From assembly GCF_005869935.1 (NCBI RefSeq), contig NZ_SZQF01000007.1, positions 164,248-228,247 on the forward strand: 64,000 bases of DNA, in the 5' to 3' direction. The notes beneath the pieces are model-generated. The model worked only from the letters and a program-made list of their open reading frames with translations. It did not search any database and was not told where the DNA came from. The position numbers were made by a program, and so were the translations under genes. How positions within the stretch are numbered: position 1 is the first letter of the stretch; every line of letters begins with the position of its first letter. Origin of the DNA: Winogradskyella algicola (GTDB taxonomy: Bacteria; Bacteroidota; Bacteroidia; Flavobacteriales; Flavobacteriaceae). Below, piece after piece: positions 54,015-61,610 of the stretch.

Positions 54015-54944
54015 ATGAGTGAACTAAGTGTTAAACACTTATTAGGTATAAAATATCTCACAAAAGAAGATATAGATTTAATTTTTGAAACTGCAGATCA
54101 GTTTAAGGAGGTTATTAATAGACCTATTAAAAAAGTTCCTTCGCTTAGAGATATTACTATCGCTAATTTATTTTTTGAAAATTCTACGCGTACCAAATTA
54201 TCTTTCGAATTAGCAGAAAAACGGCTCTCAGCTGATGTTATAAATTTTTCGGCTTCACAATCCTCGGTAAAAAAAGGCGAAACCTTAATAGACACAGTTA
54301 ATAACATCCTTTCCATGAAAGTAGATATGGTAGTAATGCGTCATCCCAATCCTGGTGCAGGTGTGTTTTTATCCAAGCATGTTAACGCAAGTATTATTAA
54401 TGCAGGAGATGGGGCACATGAGCATCCTACACAAGCCTTATTAGACTCATATTCAATAAGAGAAAGATTAGGCTCTGTTAAAGGTAAAAACGTTGTTATT
54501 GTGGGTGATATTTTACACAGTAGAGTAGCACTTTCAAATATTTATGCTTTACAATTACAATGTGCTAATGTTATGGTTTGCGGTCCTAAGACTTTATTGC
54601 CAAAATATATAAAAGACCTCGGTGTTAAAGTAGAGACTAACTTAAGAAAAGCTTTAGAGTGGTGTGATGTTGCTAATATGTTGCGTGTACAGAACGAGCG
54701 TATGGATATTAGCTATTTTCCAACAACACGTGAATACACACAGCAATTTGGAGTTAATAAAGAGTTGCTCGATAGCTTAAATAAGGACATTGTAATAATG
54801 CATCCAGGACCTATAAATAGAGGTGTAGAGATTACAAGTGATGTCGCGGATTCTAAGCAAGCCATAATCTTAGATCAGGTAGAGAATGGTGTAGCAGTAA
54901 GAATGGCTGTAATTTATTTATTAGCGTCTAAAATAAAACAGTAG
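54015..54944 (+). CDS. pyrB: Aspartate carbamoyltransferase catalytic subunit
   Basis: 309 aa. It condenses carbamoyl phosphate and aspartate in pyrimidine synthesis. The carbamoyl-phosphate motif FFENSTRTKLSFE, the loop SSVKKGETLIDT, the HEHPTQALLDSYS region and the aspartate-binding HPGPINRGVEI are all present. No regulatory subunit gene (pyrI) follows, so it is probably an unregulated trimeric type. It is three bases before the STAS-like gene and shares the pyrR promoter. Confidence 0.95.
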   Translation: MSELSVKHLLGIKYLTKEDIDLIFETADQFKEVINRPIKKVPSLRDITIANLFFENSTRTKLSFELAEKRLSADVINFSASQSSVKKGETLIDTVNNILSMKVDMVVMRHPNPGAGVFLSKHVNASIINAGDGAHEHPTQALLDSYSIRERLGSVKGKNVVIVGDILHSRVALSNIYALQLQCANVMVCGPKTLLPKYIKDLGVKVETNLRKALEWCDVANMLRVQNERMDISYFPTTREYTQQFGVNKELLDSLNKDIVIMHPGPINRGVEITSDVADSKQAIILDQVENGVAVRMAVIYLLASKIKQ

Positions 54945-54947
54945 GTT

Positions 54948-55280
54948 ATGATTGTAGATAGAGACGGAAATATTACGATTATTACTCAAGAAAAAGCATC
55001 AGTAAAAACTTTGGTTAATAATATTGAGCAGGCTTACGATAAGTACAAGAATTATCATATCATAGTTAATTTATCTAGTTTAGATCAAATTAGCTTAGAA
55101 GATATTATTGAATTTCTTCGCCTAAGTAATAACCATAGAAGCGATAAAAAATCTTTTGTAATAGTTACAGACAAAGCAGATTTAGATCAAATGCCAGATG
55201 AAATTGTAGTTGTACCAACAATTCATGAAGCCTACGATATCATAGAAATGGAAGATATTGAACGCGATTTAGGGTTTTAA
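54948..55280 (+). CDS. STAS-like small protein between pyrB and rnz
   Basis: 110 aa. The alternating strand-helix pattern, with YHIIVNLSSLDQISLEDIIEF and SFVIVTDKADLDQMP, resembles the STAS fold of anti-sigma antagonists. The usual phosphorylatable Ser in a D-S-S-G motif is replaced by DQISLED, so a phosphoswitch is unlikely. Function unknown. It is packed three bases each side between pyrB and rnz, suggesting co-production with RNase Z. A regulatory or scaffolding role for RNase Z is a guess. Confidence 0.65.
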   Translation: MIVDRDGNITIITQEKASVKTLVNNIEQAYDKYKNYHIIVNLSSLDQISLEDIIEFLRLSNNHRSDKKSFVIVTDKADLDQMPDEIVVVPTIHEAYDIIEMEDIERDLGF

Positions 55281-55283
55281 TCT

Positions 55284-56189
55284 ATGCAACTCACTATCCT
55301 AGGCTGTCATAGCGCAACACCACGCACCAATACAAATCCTACATCTCAGGTTTTAGAAATTAAAAACCACATGTTTCTCATTGATTGTGGCGAAGGTACT
55401 CAGGTAGAATTACGCAGAAATAAGGTGAAGTTTTCAAGAATAAAACACATTTTTATTTCTCATCTTCATGGTGATCATTATTTTGGATTAATAGGTTTGG
55501 TAAGCACGTTTCGCTTGTTAACTCGCGAAACTGAGCTTCATATATACGGTCCAAAAGGTATTAAGGAGGTCATAACATTACAATTAAAACTTTCAGATTC
55601 CTGGACAAATTTTCCTTTGATTTTTCATGAGTTAACATCTAAAAAATCCGAGTTAATTTTTGAAGACGATAAAGTAGAAGTTTATACCATTCCTCTAAAA
55701 CATCGTGTTTATACAAATGGATTTTTATTCAAGGAAAAAGAAAACGAGCGTAAATTAGATATTAATGCCGTTTTAAACGCAAATATTAACAAGGCCTATT
55801 ACCGAAAATTAAAGCAAGGTGCAGATGTCGTTAACGAAGATGGAGTATTAATTAAAAATGCTTCAGTTACAAAAGACCCAATTCCGTCAAAAAGTTATGC
55901 CTATTGTAGTGATACGGTTTATAATGAAGAAATCATTCCTATAATAGAAAAAGCAACTGTTTTGTATCATGAATCTACATTCCTAGACAAGAATGAAAAT
56001 CTATGTGAGCGCACTAAGCACAGTACTGCACGACAAGCAGGAATAATTGCAAAAAAAGCCAATGTAGAGACATTAATTCTCGGACATTTTTCTACACGTT
56101 ACAATGGTTATGAAGAATTTAAATCTGAAGCCAAAGAAGAATTTGAAAATGTTCTTTTAGCAAAAGATGGTAGATCTTTTGAGTTTTAA
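55284..56189 (+). CDS. rnz: Ribonuclease Z
   Basis: 301 aa metallo-beta-lactamase-fold endonuclease that removes 3' trailers from tRNA precursors. The N-terminal LGCHSATPRTNTNPTSQVL, the metal motif FISHLHGDHYFGLIGL (HxHxDH), the distal Asp in YCSDTVY, and the His pair in ERTKHSTARQAG and LGHFSTRY are all in place. Length matches the short RNase Z form. Fourth gene of the pyrR operon; its last four bases overlap the convergent gene at 56186. Confidence 0.94.
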   Translation: MQLTILGCHSATPRTNTNPTSQVLEIKNHMFLIDCGEGTQVELRRNKVKFSRIKHIFISHLHGDHYFGLIGLVSTFRLLTRETELHIYGPKGIKEVITLQLKLSDSWTNFPLIFHELTSKKSELIFEDDKVEVYTIPLKHRVYTNGFLFKEKENERKLDINAVLNANINKAYYRKLKQGADVVNEDGVLIKNASVTKDPIPSKSYAYCSDTVYNEEIIPIIEKATVLYHESTFLDKNENLCERTKHSTARQAGIIAKKANVETLILGHFSTRYNGYEEFKSEAKEEFENVLLAKDGRSFEF

Positions 56190-56632
56190 TTCAATTCCTT
56201 TAATTGCTGTACCCAATTGATAGCTTCACCTAAGCTGTGAGCTCTCTTTAAAGGAATTTTAGCTAGTTGTTTCTCAATATTTGCATTCATAAATGAAGAA
56301 TCTCTGTAACTAACAATAGAGGCGGCAACTAAAATACTATCATCCTTATCAAAATAAGACCAAAGCACAGGGTCAATTGAGTACGAATTAACACGGTTTG
56401 CAATGTAAGCTAGTGCTTTATGATTGCCATAGTGGTCTCGCAGAGAATCTAAGAGTATATTAAGCTTATCCCAATTAAAATGCTCACCTTCATTAACTTC
56501 CATGACAAAAAAATCATCAAGTAAATAGTAAGTGGCAAACTTGGATACAACTTTATCATAGCGTAAAGTTTTTGAAAAATCAGAGTCTTCAAAGTACATG
56601 TTAGGGTTGTTATTTGAATTAAGGGTACCCAA
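56186..56632 (-). CDS. SpoIIAA/STAS-like protein of unknown function
   Basis: 148 aa, no signal peptide. The pattern FFVMEVNEGEHFNWDKLNILLDSL, ALAYIANRVNSYSIDP and SILVAASIVSYRD fits the SpoIIAA-like (STAS/SEC14) fold seen in many hypothetical flavobacterial proteins. No catalytic motif is seen. Start at 56632 or, less likely, an internal Met eleven codons later. It overlaps rnz by four bases tail to tail and is divergent from pdxH. Together with the 54948 gene it makes two STAS-like proteins flanking rnz. Confidence 0.65.
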   Translation of the reverse strand: MGTLNSNNNPNMYFEDSDFSKTLRYDKVVSKFATYYLLDDFFVMEVNEGEHFNWDKLNILLDSLRDHYGNHKALAYIANRVNSYSIDPVLWSYFDKDDSILVAASIVSYRDSSFMNANIEKQLAKIPLKRAHSLGEAINWVQQLKELN

Positions 56633-56644
56633 AACTACACTTTT

Positions 56645-56676
56645 TTTGATAGAAACAAAATATTGATTTAACTTCG
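56645..56676 (+). promoter_or_regulatory. Probable pdxH promoter
   Basis: TTTG at 56645-56648, a 20-base spacer, then TAACTTCG (one mismatch to TAnnTTTG) ending eight bases before the ATG at 56684. Confidence 0.5.
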
Positions 56677-56683
56677 TAAAACT

Positions 56684-57331
56684 ATGGAGAAAGACTTAAG
56701 CAATTACAGAAAAACATACGAAAAAGGGGAGTTGTTACTAAACAATGTCTCAGATAATCCTATGGAATTATTTAGAGATTGGTTTGTAGAAGTAGATAAC
56801 CATTTTAATATCGATGAAGCTAATGCTATGACTATATCTACCTTGGGATTAGATGGTTACCCAAAGAGTAGAGTAGTGCTATTAAAAAAGTATACGTTCG
56901 AAGGTTTTATATTCTATACCAACTATAATAGTGAGAAGGGTAAGGCTATTGAAGCTAATCCTAATGTTTGCTTGTCTTTTTTCTGGCATGCTGCAGAGCG
57001 ACAAGTTATAATTAAAGGAAAAGCTGAAAAAATAGCCGAAAATATGAGCGATGGTTATTTTGAGTTGCGTCCTAGAGGTAGCCAATTAGGAGCAATAGTA
57101 TCTAACCAGAGTGAAGTTGTTGTAAATAGAGATGTGCTTGAAAAAAAATTAAAAGCGCTGGAACAAGAATATGAAGGAAAAGATATTGAACGACCAAAAC
57201 ATTGGGGAGGCTATATGGTAAGACCTGTTGAAATGGAATTTTGGCAGGGAAGGCCCAACAGATTGCACGATAGAATACGTTACCAATTGCAAGAAGATTA
57301 CAATTGGAAAATAGAACGCCTTTCACCTTGA
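56684..57331 (+). CDS. pdxH: Pyridoxamine 5'-phosphate oxidase
   Basis: 215 aa FMN enzyme making pyridoxal 5'-phosphate. Visible motifs are STLGLDGYPKSRVVLLK, the FMN-binding FYTNYNSEKGKAIEANP, ERQVIIKGKAEKI and the C-terminal signature FWQGRPNRLHDRIRYQ. It serves the PLP enzymes of the cell, such as the aminotransferase and desulfurase in this window. Monocistronic. Confidence 0.95.
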   Translation: MEKDLSNYRKTYEKGELLLNNVSDNPMELFRDWFVEVDNHFNIDEANAMTISTLGLDGYPKSRVVLLKKYTFEGFIFYTNYNSEKGKAIEANPNVCLSFFWHAAERQVIIKGKAEKIAENMSDGYFELRPRGSQLGAIVSNQSEVVVNRDVLEKKLKALEQEYEGKDIERPKHWGGYMVRPVEMEFWQGRPNRLHDRIRYQLQEDYNWKIERLSP

Positions 57332-57337
57332 TTTTTT

Positions 57338-57449
57338 ATCGATTAAAGGTAATTAACATCGTTTAAGTACCTGATTTTTCTTACACAAAGTGTATTTCAT
57401 CGATATTTTGCATAAAAAATCGACAAAATGCATGTTTTTAATCGATTTT
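57338..57449 (+). promoter_or_regulatory. ATCGAT repeat cluster upstream of the CAP gene
   Basis: ATCGAT occurs at 57338, 57399 and 57441, and ATCGAC at 57419. The last three are spaced 20 and 22 bases, about two helical turns. AAAATCGA (57416-57423) and TCGATTTT (57442-57449) form an inverted repeat. A tandem operator for one DNA-binding protein is possible. Confidence 0.4.
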
Positions 57450-57520
57450 AACATTTATTTAACAAATAGACGTAAGTAGGCTTTTAAATTAGTAATCCCA
57501 AACCTAAATTTAACCTACTT

Positions 57521-58018
57521 ATGAAAGCTAAAAAGCTATTGCCATTATTGGCTATCGTTGCCCTCTTAGGCTTTACATCTTGTTCTACAGATAGTGCTGC
57601 CGAAGATAAAATCAATTCTATTGAAGTACCTGTAGCACCTCAGGCTAAACAAATTGAAATTGAAATTATGGAACTTATCAATGCTCACAGAATCAATCAA
57701 GGCCTTAACCCATTACATGATCATAGTACAGTTAAAGCTGTTGCTTATACACATACCGATTATATGGTAGAAGTAGACAATGTATCTCATGATAATTTCT
57801 TTCAAAGAAAGCAAAGTTTACAGCTTAATGCTAACGCTAATATAGTATCAGAAAACGTTGCTTACGGCTTTAGCTCTGCTGAGTCGGTAGTAAATGCTTG
57901 GTTAAACAGTCCAAGCCATAGAGAAAATATAGAAGGCAATTTTACAGATTTTGATATTTCTGCCGAAAAAAATAATGAAGGCAAATGGTACTTTACTAAT
58001 ATCTTCATTAAGCGTTAG
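57521..58018 (+). CDS. CAP-domain (SCP/PR1) lipoprotein
   Basis: 165 aa. Signal peptide with lipobox LLGFTSCST (Cys 21). The CAP domain spans about 45-163 with INAHRINQGLNPLH, KAVAYTHTDYM, the glutamate motif VSENVAYGF and WLNSPSHRENIEGNF, which match CAP1/CAP2 signatures including the His and Glu cavity residues. Bacterial CAP proteins such as YkwD are secreted and of uncertain activity. Monocistronic, with a possible ATCGAT operator upstream and a hairpin terminator downstream. Confidence 0.9.
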   Translation: MKAKKLLPLLAIVALLGFTSCSTDSAAEDKINSIEVPVAPQAKQIEIEIMELINAHRINQGLNPLHDHSTVKAVAYTHTDYMVEVDNVSHDNFFQRKQSLQLNANANIVSENVAYGFSSAESVVNAWLNSPSHRENIEGNFTDFDISAEKNNEGKWYFTNIFIKR

Positions 58019-58050
58019 ACCGCAATAAAAGTTGATTAATAGCCCCTAAG

Positions 58051-58077
58051 AGCCATGACGATAGTTGTGGCTTTTTT
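58051..58077 (+). terminator. Rho-independent terminator
   Basis: AGCCATGAC-GATA-GTTGTGGCT (with G-U pairs) followed by Ts, downstream of the CAP gene. Confidence 0.75.
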
Positions 58078-58086
58078 AGTTTGTAT

Positions 58087-58683
58087 TTACCTTACTATCT
58101 TGTCAAATTTAATTTTAGAATTCGAGTTGTTATTCAATACAACATTTTTAATATTAGTTTTTGGAACCTTAATATCATCTAATCTATTATAATAACTAAA
58201 CTTAAAACTCATATTAAATAAACAATTGCAAGAGCATTGAGATCCATAAGCATTATAGATCACATTTAAGGTAGCGTCATTAATAACTTCTGCTTCGCAT
58301 AAAAATTCAGAACAACAATTTTCAACAGCTTTAAAATTAATTGTAAAAGAATCATTAGTAAATGTTATACTATCTATTTTTTTATCAAATTTGTATATGC
58401 CTTCATCCGTGTTTGAGTTATCACATTCTGATATATTTATTGCTTTAAGTATATAACCATTTTCCCATTTAAGTTTATATAGTTTTTCACTATTCTCAAA
58501 TATTTGATTTCCTTTAGGAGCAATAATCTTGTGTTTTTTTATTTCGTGAACAGTATCAATTATTACTTCTTCACTAGGCTTCTGAGAATTACCTTTTGAT
58601 TTACTATTACAATTGAATACTAATATAATTCCTATTAAAAGAGAAAGGTGTTTTTGAATATATCTAGGCCTAATCATTATCAT
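58087..58683 (-). CDS. Cysteine-rich lipoprotein of unknown function
   Basis: 198 aa. Signal segment with lipobox ILVFNCNSK (Cys about 25). The mature part has several cysteines in close pairs (NCCSEFLCEAE; GSQCSCNCLFN) that could form disulfides or bind metal. The rest is beta-rich. I recognise no family. The start is the first of two nearby Met codons (58683; 58677 is the alternative). It sits just upstream of nothing else on its strand, between the CAP gene and the terminator of the OmpA gene. Confidence 0.65.
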   Translation of the reverse strand: MIMIRPRYIQKHLSLLIGIILVFNCNSKSKGNSQKPSEEVIIDTVHEIKKHKIIAPKGNQIFENSEKLYKLKWENGYILKAINISECDNSNTDEGIYKFDKKIDSITFTNDSFTINFKAVENCCSEFLCEAEVINDATLNVIYNAYGSQCSCNCLFNMSFKFSYYNRLDDIKVPKTNIKNVVLNNNSNSKIKFDKIVR

Positions 58684-58697
58684 TTTATAATAAAATA

Positions 58698-58727
58698 AAA
58701 AAGCAAGCCCAATTAAGCTTGCTTTTT
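58698..58727 (-). terminator. Terminator of the OmpA/PorP/adhesin operon
   Basis: AAAAAGCAAGC (58698-58708) and GCTTGCTTTTT (58717-58727) form a strong stem. On the minus strand it ends in a T-run after the OmpA gene. Confidence 0.88.
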
Positions 58728-58749
58728 GGGTATAATTTTGAGGGTAAAA

Positions 58750-60651
58750 TTATTCGTTTACAATATAAAAGTAAGATCGTCTATTTAATTGGTGTTCTTC
58801 TTCTGTACATTTTACACCATTAGAGCATTTGTTAAGGAGTTGAGATTCCCCATAACCAATGGCACTTACAATTCTATTTGCATCAATACCTCTAGATATT
58901 ATGTAATCTCTTGTAGACTTTGCACGTCTATCAGATAATTTCATGTTATATCTATCACCACCACGACTGTCTGTGTGAGATTCAATTTTTATAATCATAG
59001 TAGGATGCTTGCGCATTACATCTACAATGTTCTCTAGTTCATATTGTGCATCTGTTCTAATATTCCATTTGTCAAAATCAAAGAATATTGGGTTTATGAC
59101 AATTTGATTATCAATAATCAAAGGTTCTAAACTTAAATCTAAAGTATTGACTTTTTCATCTTCTGTACTTGTAGTAATGGTCTTCTGATCGTCTTTGTAA
59201 TCTGGTTTATTACCAACAACAGTATATGTTTTATTGCAATCTACAGTAAATGTATATTCTCCACCATCTTTAGTAAATAGCTCTTCTATTATTTTCCCGG
59301 TTTCATCAATTAAACGTACAGTAACACCAGAAAGTATAATATTTATTTTACTATCTCTGGCAACTCCAGAAATTACTTCTTTACACGCTTTAGCGTTAAA
59401 GCTGTAGATATCGTCACTTCCTTTTCCGCCTGGTCGATTAGAAGAGAAGTAGCCTTGTTCTGTTTCAGAATTAATAAAAAAAGCAAAATCGTCATAACCA
59501 CTATTATAAGGTGAACCCATATTTTCTGGATCATTACGTAATCCTTTTAATATATCTGATTTAAAAATATCAAGAAGCCCTAAGTTTAAATGCCCATCTG
59601 AAGAAAAGTAAAGTGTACTGTCTTTAGCTACATATGGAAACATTTCGCGTCCTTCTGTGTTTACCTTTTCACCTAAATTTTCTGGTGTTCCATATGAACC
59701 ATTTTCATTAATTGAAACAGCGTAGATGTCTGACTGACCTAAGCCACCTTCGCGATCTGATACAAAATATAATATTTTGTTATCTGGACTCAATGCTGGA
59801 TGACCAGTTGAAAAAACTTCATCATTAAAAGGTAACTCTACAACATTTGTCCATTCGTCATTTACTAAAGTAGCCTTATAAAGTTTTAAATGTGTAGTAC
59901 CCTTTTTGTCGTATTTTATGCGGTTACGTTTGTTAACGTTATCTCTTGTAAAATACATCGTTTTACCATCGTTTGTTATAGCTACAGATGCTTCATGATA
60001 TTCTGTATTTATATTTTCAGGTAATTCAGTTGTCGATCCATAAGTAACAACACCATCGTTATGAGTCAAAGCGACTTCATATAAATCTAAAAAAGGTTCT
60101 TTATTCCAACTGTAGATTTTACCATCACCATCTCGTGCAGAGGCAAAGTAGAGTTTGTCATCGAAAATATAAGATCCAAAATCAGAATTTTCAGAATTGA
60201 AGTCTAAGTTTTCAACCTTAACAACGACTTCATTTTTTGACGTTAATTTTGCATATAAATCTACTTCATCAGGGTTATAGCCTTTAAGTCTACTGTCGCC
60301 TTGTTGTGCGGCACTTAGCTCTTTAAACCATTTGTCTGCTTCTTCATAATTACCGATACTTCTAAGTGACTGTATGTACTTGTATAAATATTCGGCATCT
60401 ATTTTTTTGTGTTCTTTTAAAGCTTCACCATACCAATATGCAGCTTTCTCAGAGTTAGAATTATTATAATAGGCATCTCCAAGACGTGTAAGTACATGGG
60501 AACTGTTATCTCCATTTTCTACAGCCTTTTCATAAAGCTCAATAGCTTTTATGTAGCCATAATTTTTGAAGAATTTATCAGCTAACTTCGTTTGCGCATA
60601 CGATAACGAACAGCTAAGTATAAGAGTTAGAACTAATATTCTTGTTTTCAT
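58750..60651 (-). CDS. OmpA-family protein with TPR and PD40 propeller
   Basis: 633 aa. Signal peptide 1-19 (LILSCSLSYAQ). TPR-like repeats at about 25-110 (FKNYGYIKAIELYEKAVENG) precede a PD40/WD40-like beta-propeller at about 150-425 (HPALSPDNKILYFVSDREGG). A small CarboxypepD_reg-like domain (about 430-510) and a C-terminal OmpA peptidoglycan-binding domain (IKIESHTDSRGGDRYNMKLS, then SDRRAKSTRDYI) complete it. The plan is that of PorE/SprE-associated proteins at T9SS adhesin loci, tethering the outer membrane complex to the cell wall. It is third gene of a minus-strand operon, 12 bases after the PorP/SprF-like gene. Confidence 0.88.
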   Translation of the reverse strand: MKTRILVLTLILSCSLSYAQTKLADKFFKNYGYIKAIELYEKAVENGDNSSHVLTRLGDAYYNNSNSEKAAYWYGEALKEHKKIDAEYLYKYIQSLRSIGNYEEADKWFKELSAAQQGDSRLKGYNPDEVDLYAKLTSKNEVVVKVENLDFNSENSDFGSYIFDDKLYFASARDGDGKIYSWNKEPFLDLYEVALTHNDGVVTYGSTTELPENINTEYHEASVAITNDGKTMYFTRDNVNKRNRIKYDKKGTTHLKLYKATLVNDEWTNVVELPFNDEVFSTGHPALSPDNKILYFVSDREGGLGQSDIYAVSINENGSYGTPENLGEKVNTEGREMFPYVAKDSTLYFSSDGHLNLGLLDIFKSDILKGLRNDPENMGSPYNSGYDDFAFFINSETEQGYFSSNRPGGKGSDDIYSFNAKACKEVISGVARDSKINIILSGVTVRLIDETGKIIEELFTKDGGEYTFTVDCNKTYTVVGNKPDYKDDQKTITTSTEDEKVNTLDLSLEPLIIDNQIVINPIFFDFDKWNIRTDAQYELENIVDVMRKHPTMIIKIESHTDSRGGDRYNMKLSDRRAKSTRDYIISRGIDANRIVSAIGYGESQLLNKCSNGVKCTEEEHQLNRRSYFYIVNE

Positions 60652-60663
60652 AATGCGATTCTT

Positions 60664-61599
60664 TTAGAAGTATCTAGGAGATTTTATACGTTTACTTTTA
60701 AATACTTCAAACATCAATAATACTTCGTGTGTACCACTAGTATATGGTCTTAAATCTGAAATTGGATATTCGTAAGCATAACCAATTCGTAATTGTTTTG
60801 ATACCTGAAAGTCAGCTATACCACCAATGGCAGCTGCATTTTCATTAATTCTGTAACCACCACCAATCCAAAATGTTTCATTGAATAAGAAATTAGCAGA
60901 AATATCAAATGATAACGGTGCTCCGTTAGTAGCTTTAAGTAAAACAGAAGGCTTTAGTTTTGTTGTTTCACTTAAATCAAACACGTAGCCACCAGTAATG
61001 TAATAGCTTACGCGTTCTAATGCGATATAGTCTAATTGACCTTGGCGTCCGTTATTATAGTCTGTATTTAAAATTCTAGGTGCTGAAAGTCCAACATACC
61101 ATCGTTGCGAGTGCCAGTATAGGCCAGCACCAACATTAGGACTCCATCGATTAGAAATTTCATTGAAAAAGGGATCATTAACAACTGACGGATCATTTAA
61201 TAGTTCCTCGTCTAAATTGTAATGTGTAAAACCACCTTTAATACCAAAAGCTAACTTAGTATTAACACCAGTTTGAATTGTATATGAAAAGTCAGCATAG
61301 ATATATGAAAAGTTCTCGTATCCTAATTTATCATTTATGAATGATAGCCCTAAACCAATCTTCTCATTCCTTAGCGGAGTATGAACAGATAATGTTTGGG
61401 TTTCTGGTCCACCTTCTAATCCAACCCATTGACTTCTATGTAAGCCAACAGCACTGAATGTTTCTCTACTACCTGCATAAGCAGGATTAATAGAAATAGT
61501 GTTAAACATGTATTGTGTAAATTGAGGTAACTGTTGTGCAAAGGCAGTAGAAATACCTAATATAAATATTACAATACTTAATGATTTAGATAACTTCAT
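60664..61599 (-). CDS. PorP/SprF family T9SS membrane protein
   Basis: 311 aa. Signal peptide 1-21 (FILGISTAFAQQ). The family signature LPQFTQYMFNTISINPAYAGSRE follows, then a barrel with LHRSQWVGLEGGPETQTLS and a C-terminal end LRPYTSGTHEVLLMFE. SprF-type proteins are required for secretion and surface delivery of the neighbouring type B adhesin (SprF for SprB in Flavobacterium johnsoniae). Located 11 bases from the adhesin gene upstream and 12 from the OmpA gene downstream, it fits that three-gene pattern exactly. Confidence 0.92.
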   Translation of the reverse strand: MKLSKSLSIVIFILGISTAFAQQLPQFTQYMFNTISINPAYAGSRETFSAVGLHRSQWVGLEGGPETQTLSVHTPLRNEKIGLGLSFINDKLGYENFSYIYADFSYTIQTGVNTKLAFGIKGGFTHYNLDEELLNDPSVVNDPFFNEISNRWSPNVGAGLYWHSQRWYVGLSAPRILNTDYNNGRQGQLDYIALERVSYYITGGYVFDLSETTKLKPSVLLKATNGAPLSFDISANFLFNETFWIGGGYRINENAAAIGGIADFQVSKQLRIGYAYEYPISDLRPYTSGTHEVLLMFEVFKSKRIKSPRYF

Positions 61600-61610
61600 C
61601 TCGGTTAAGT

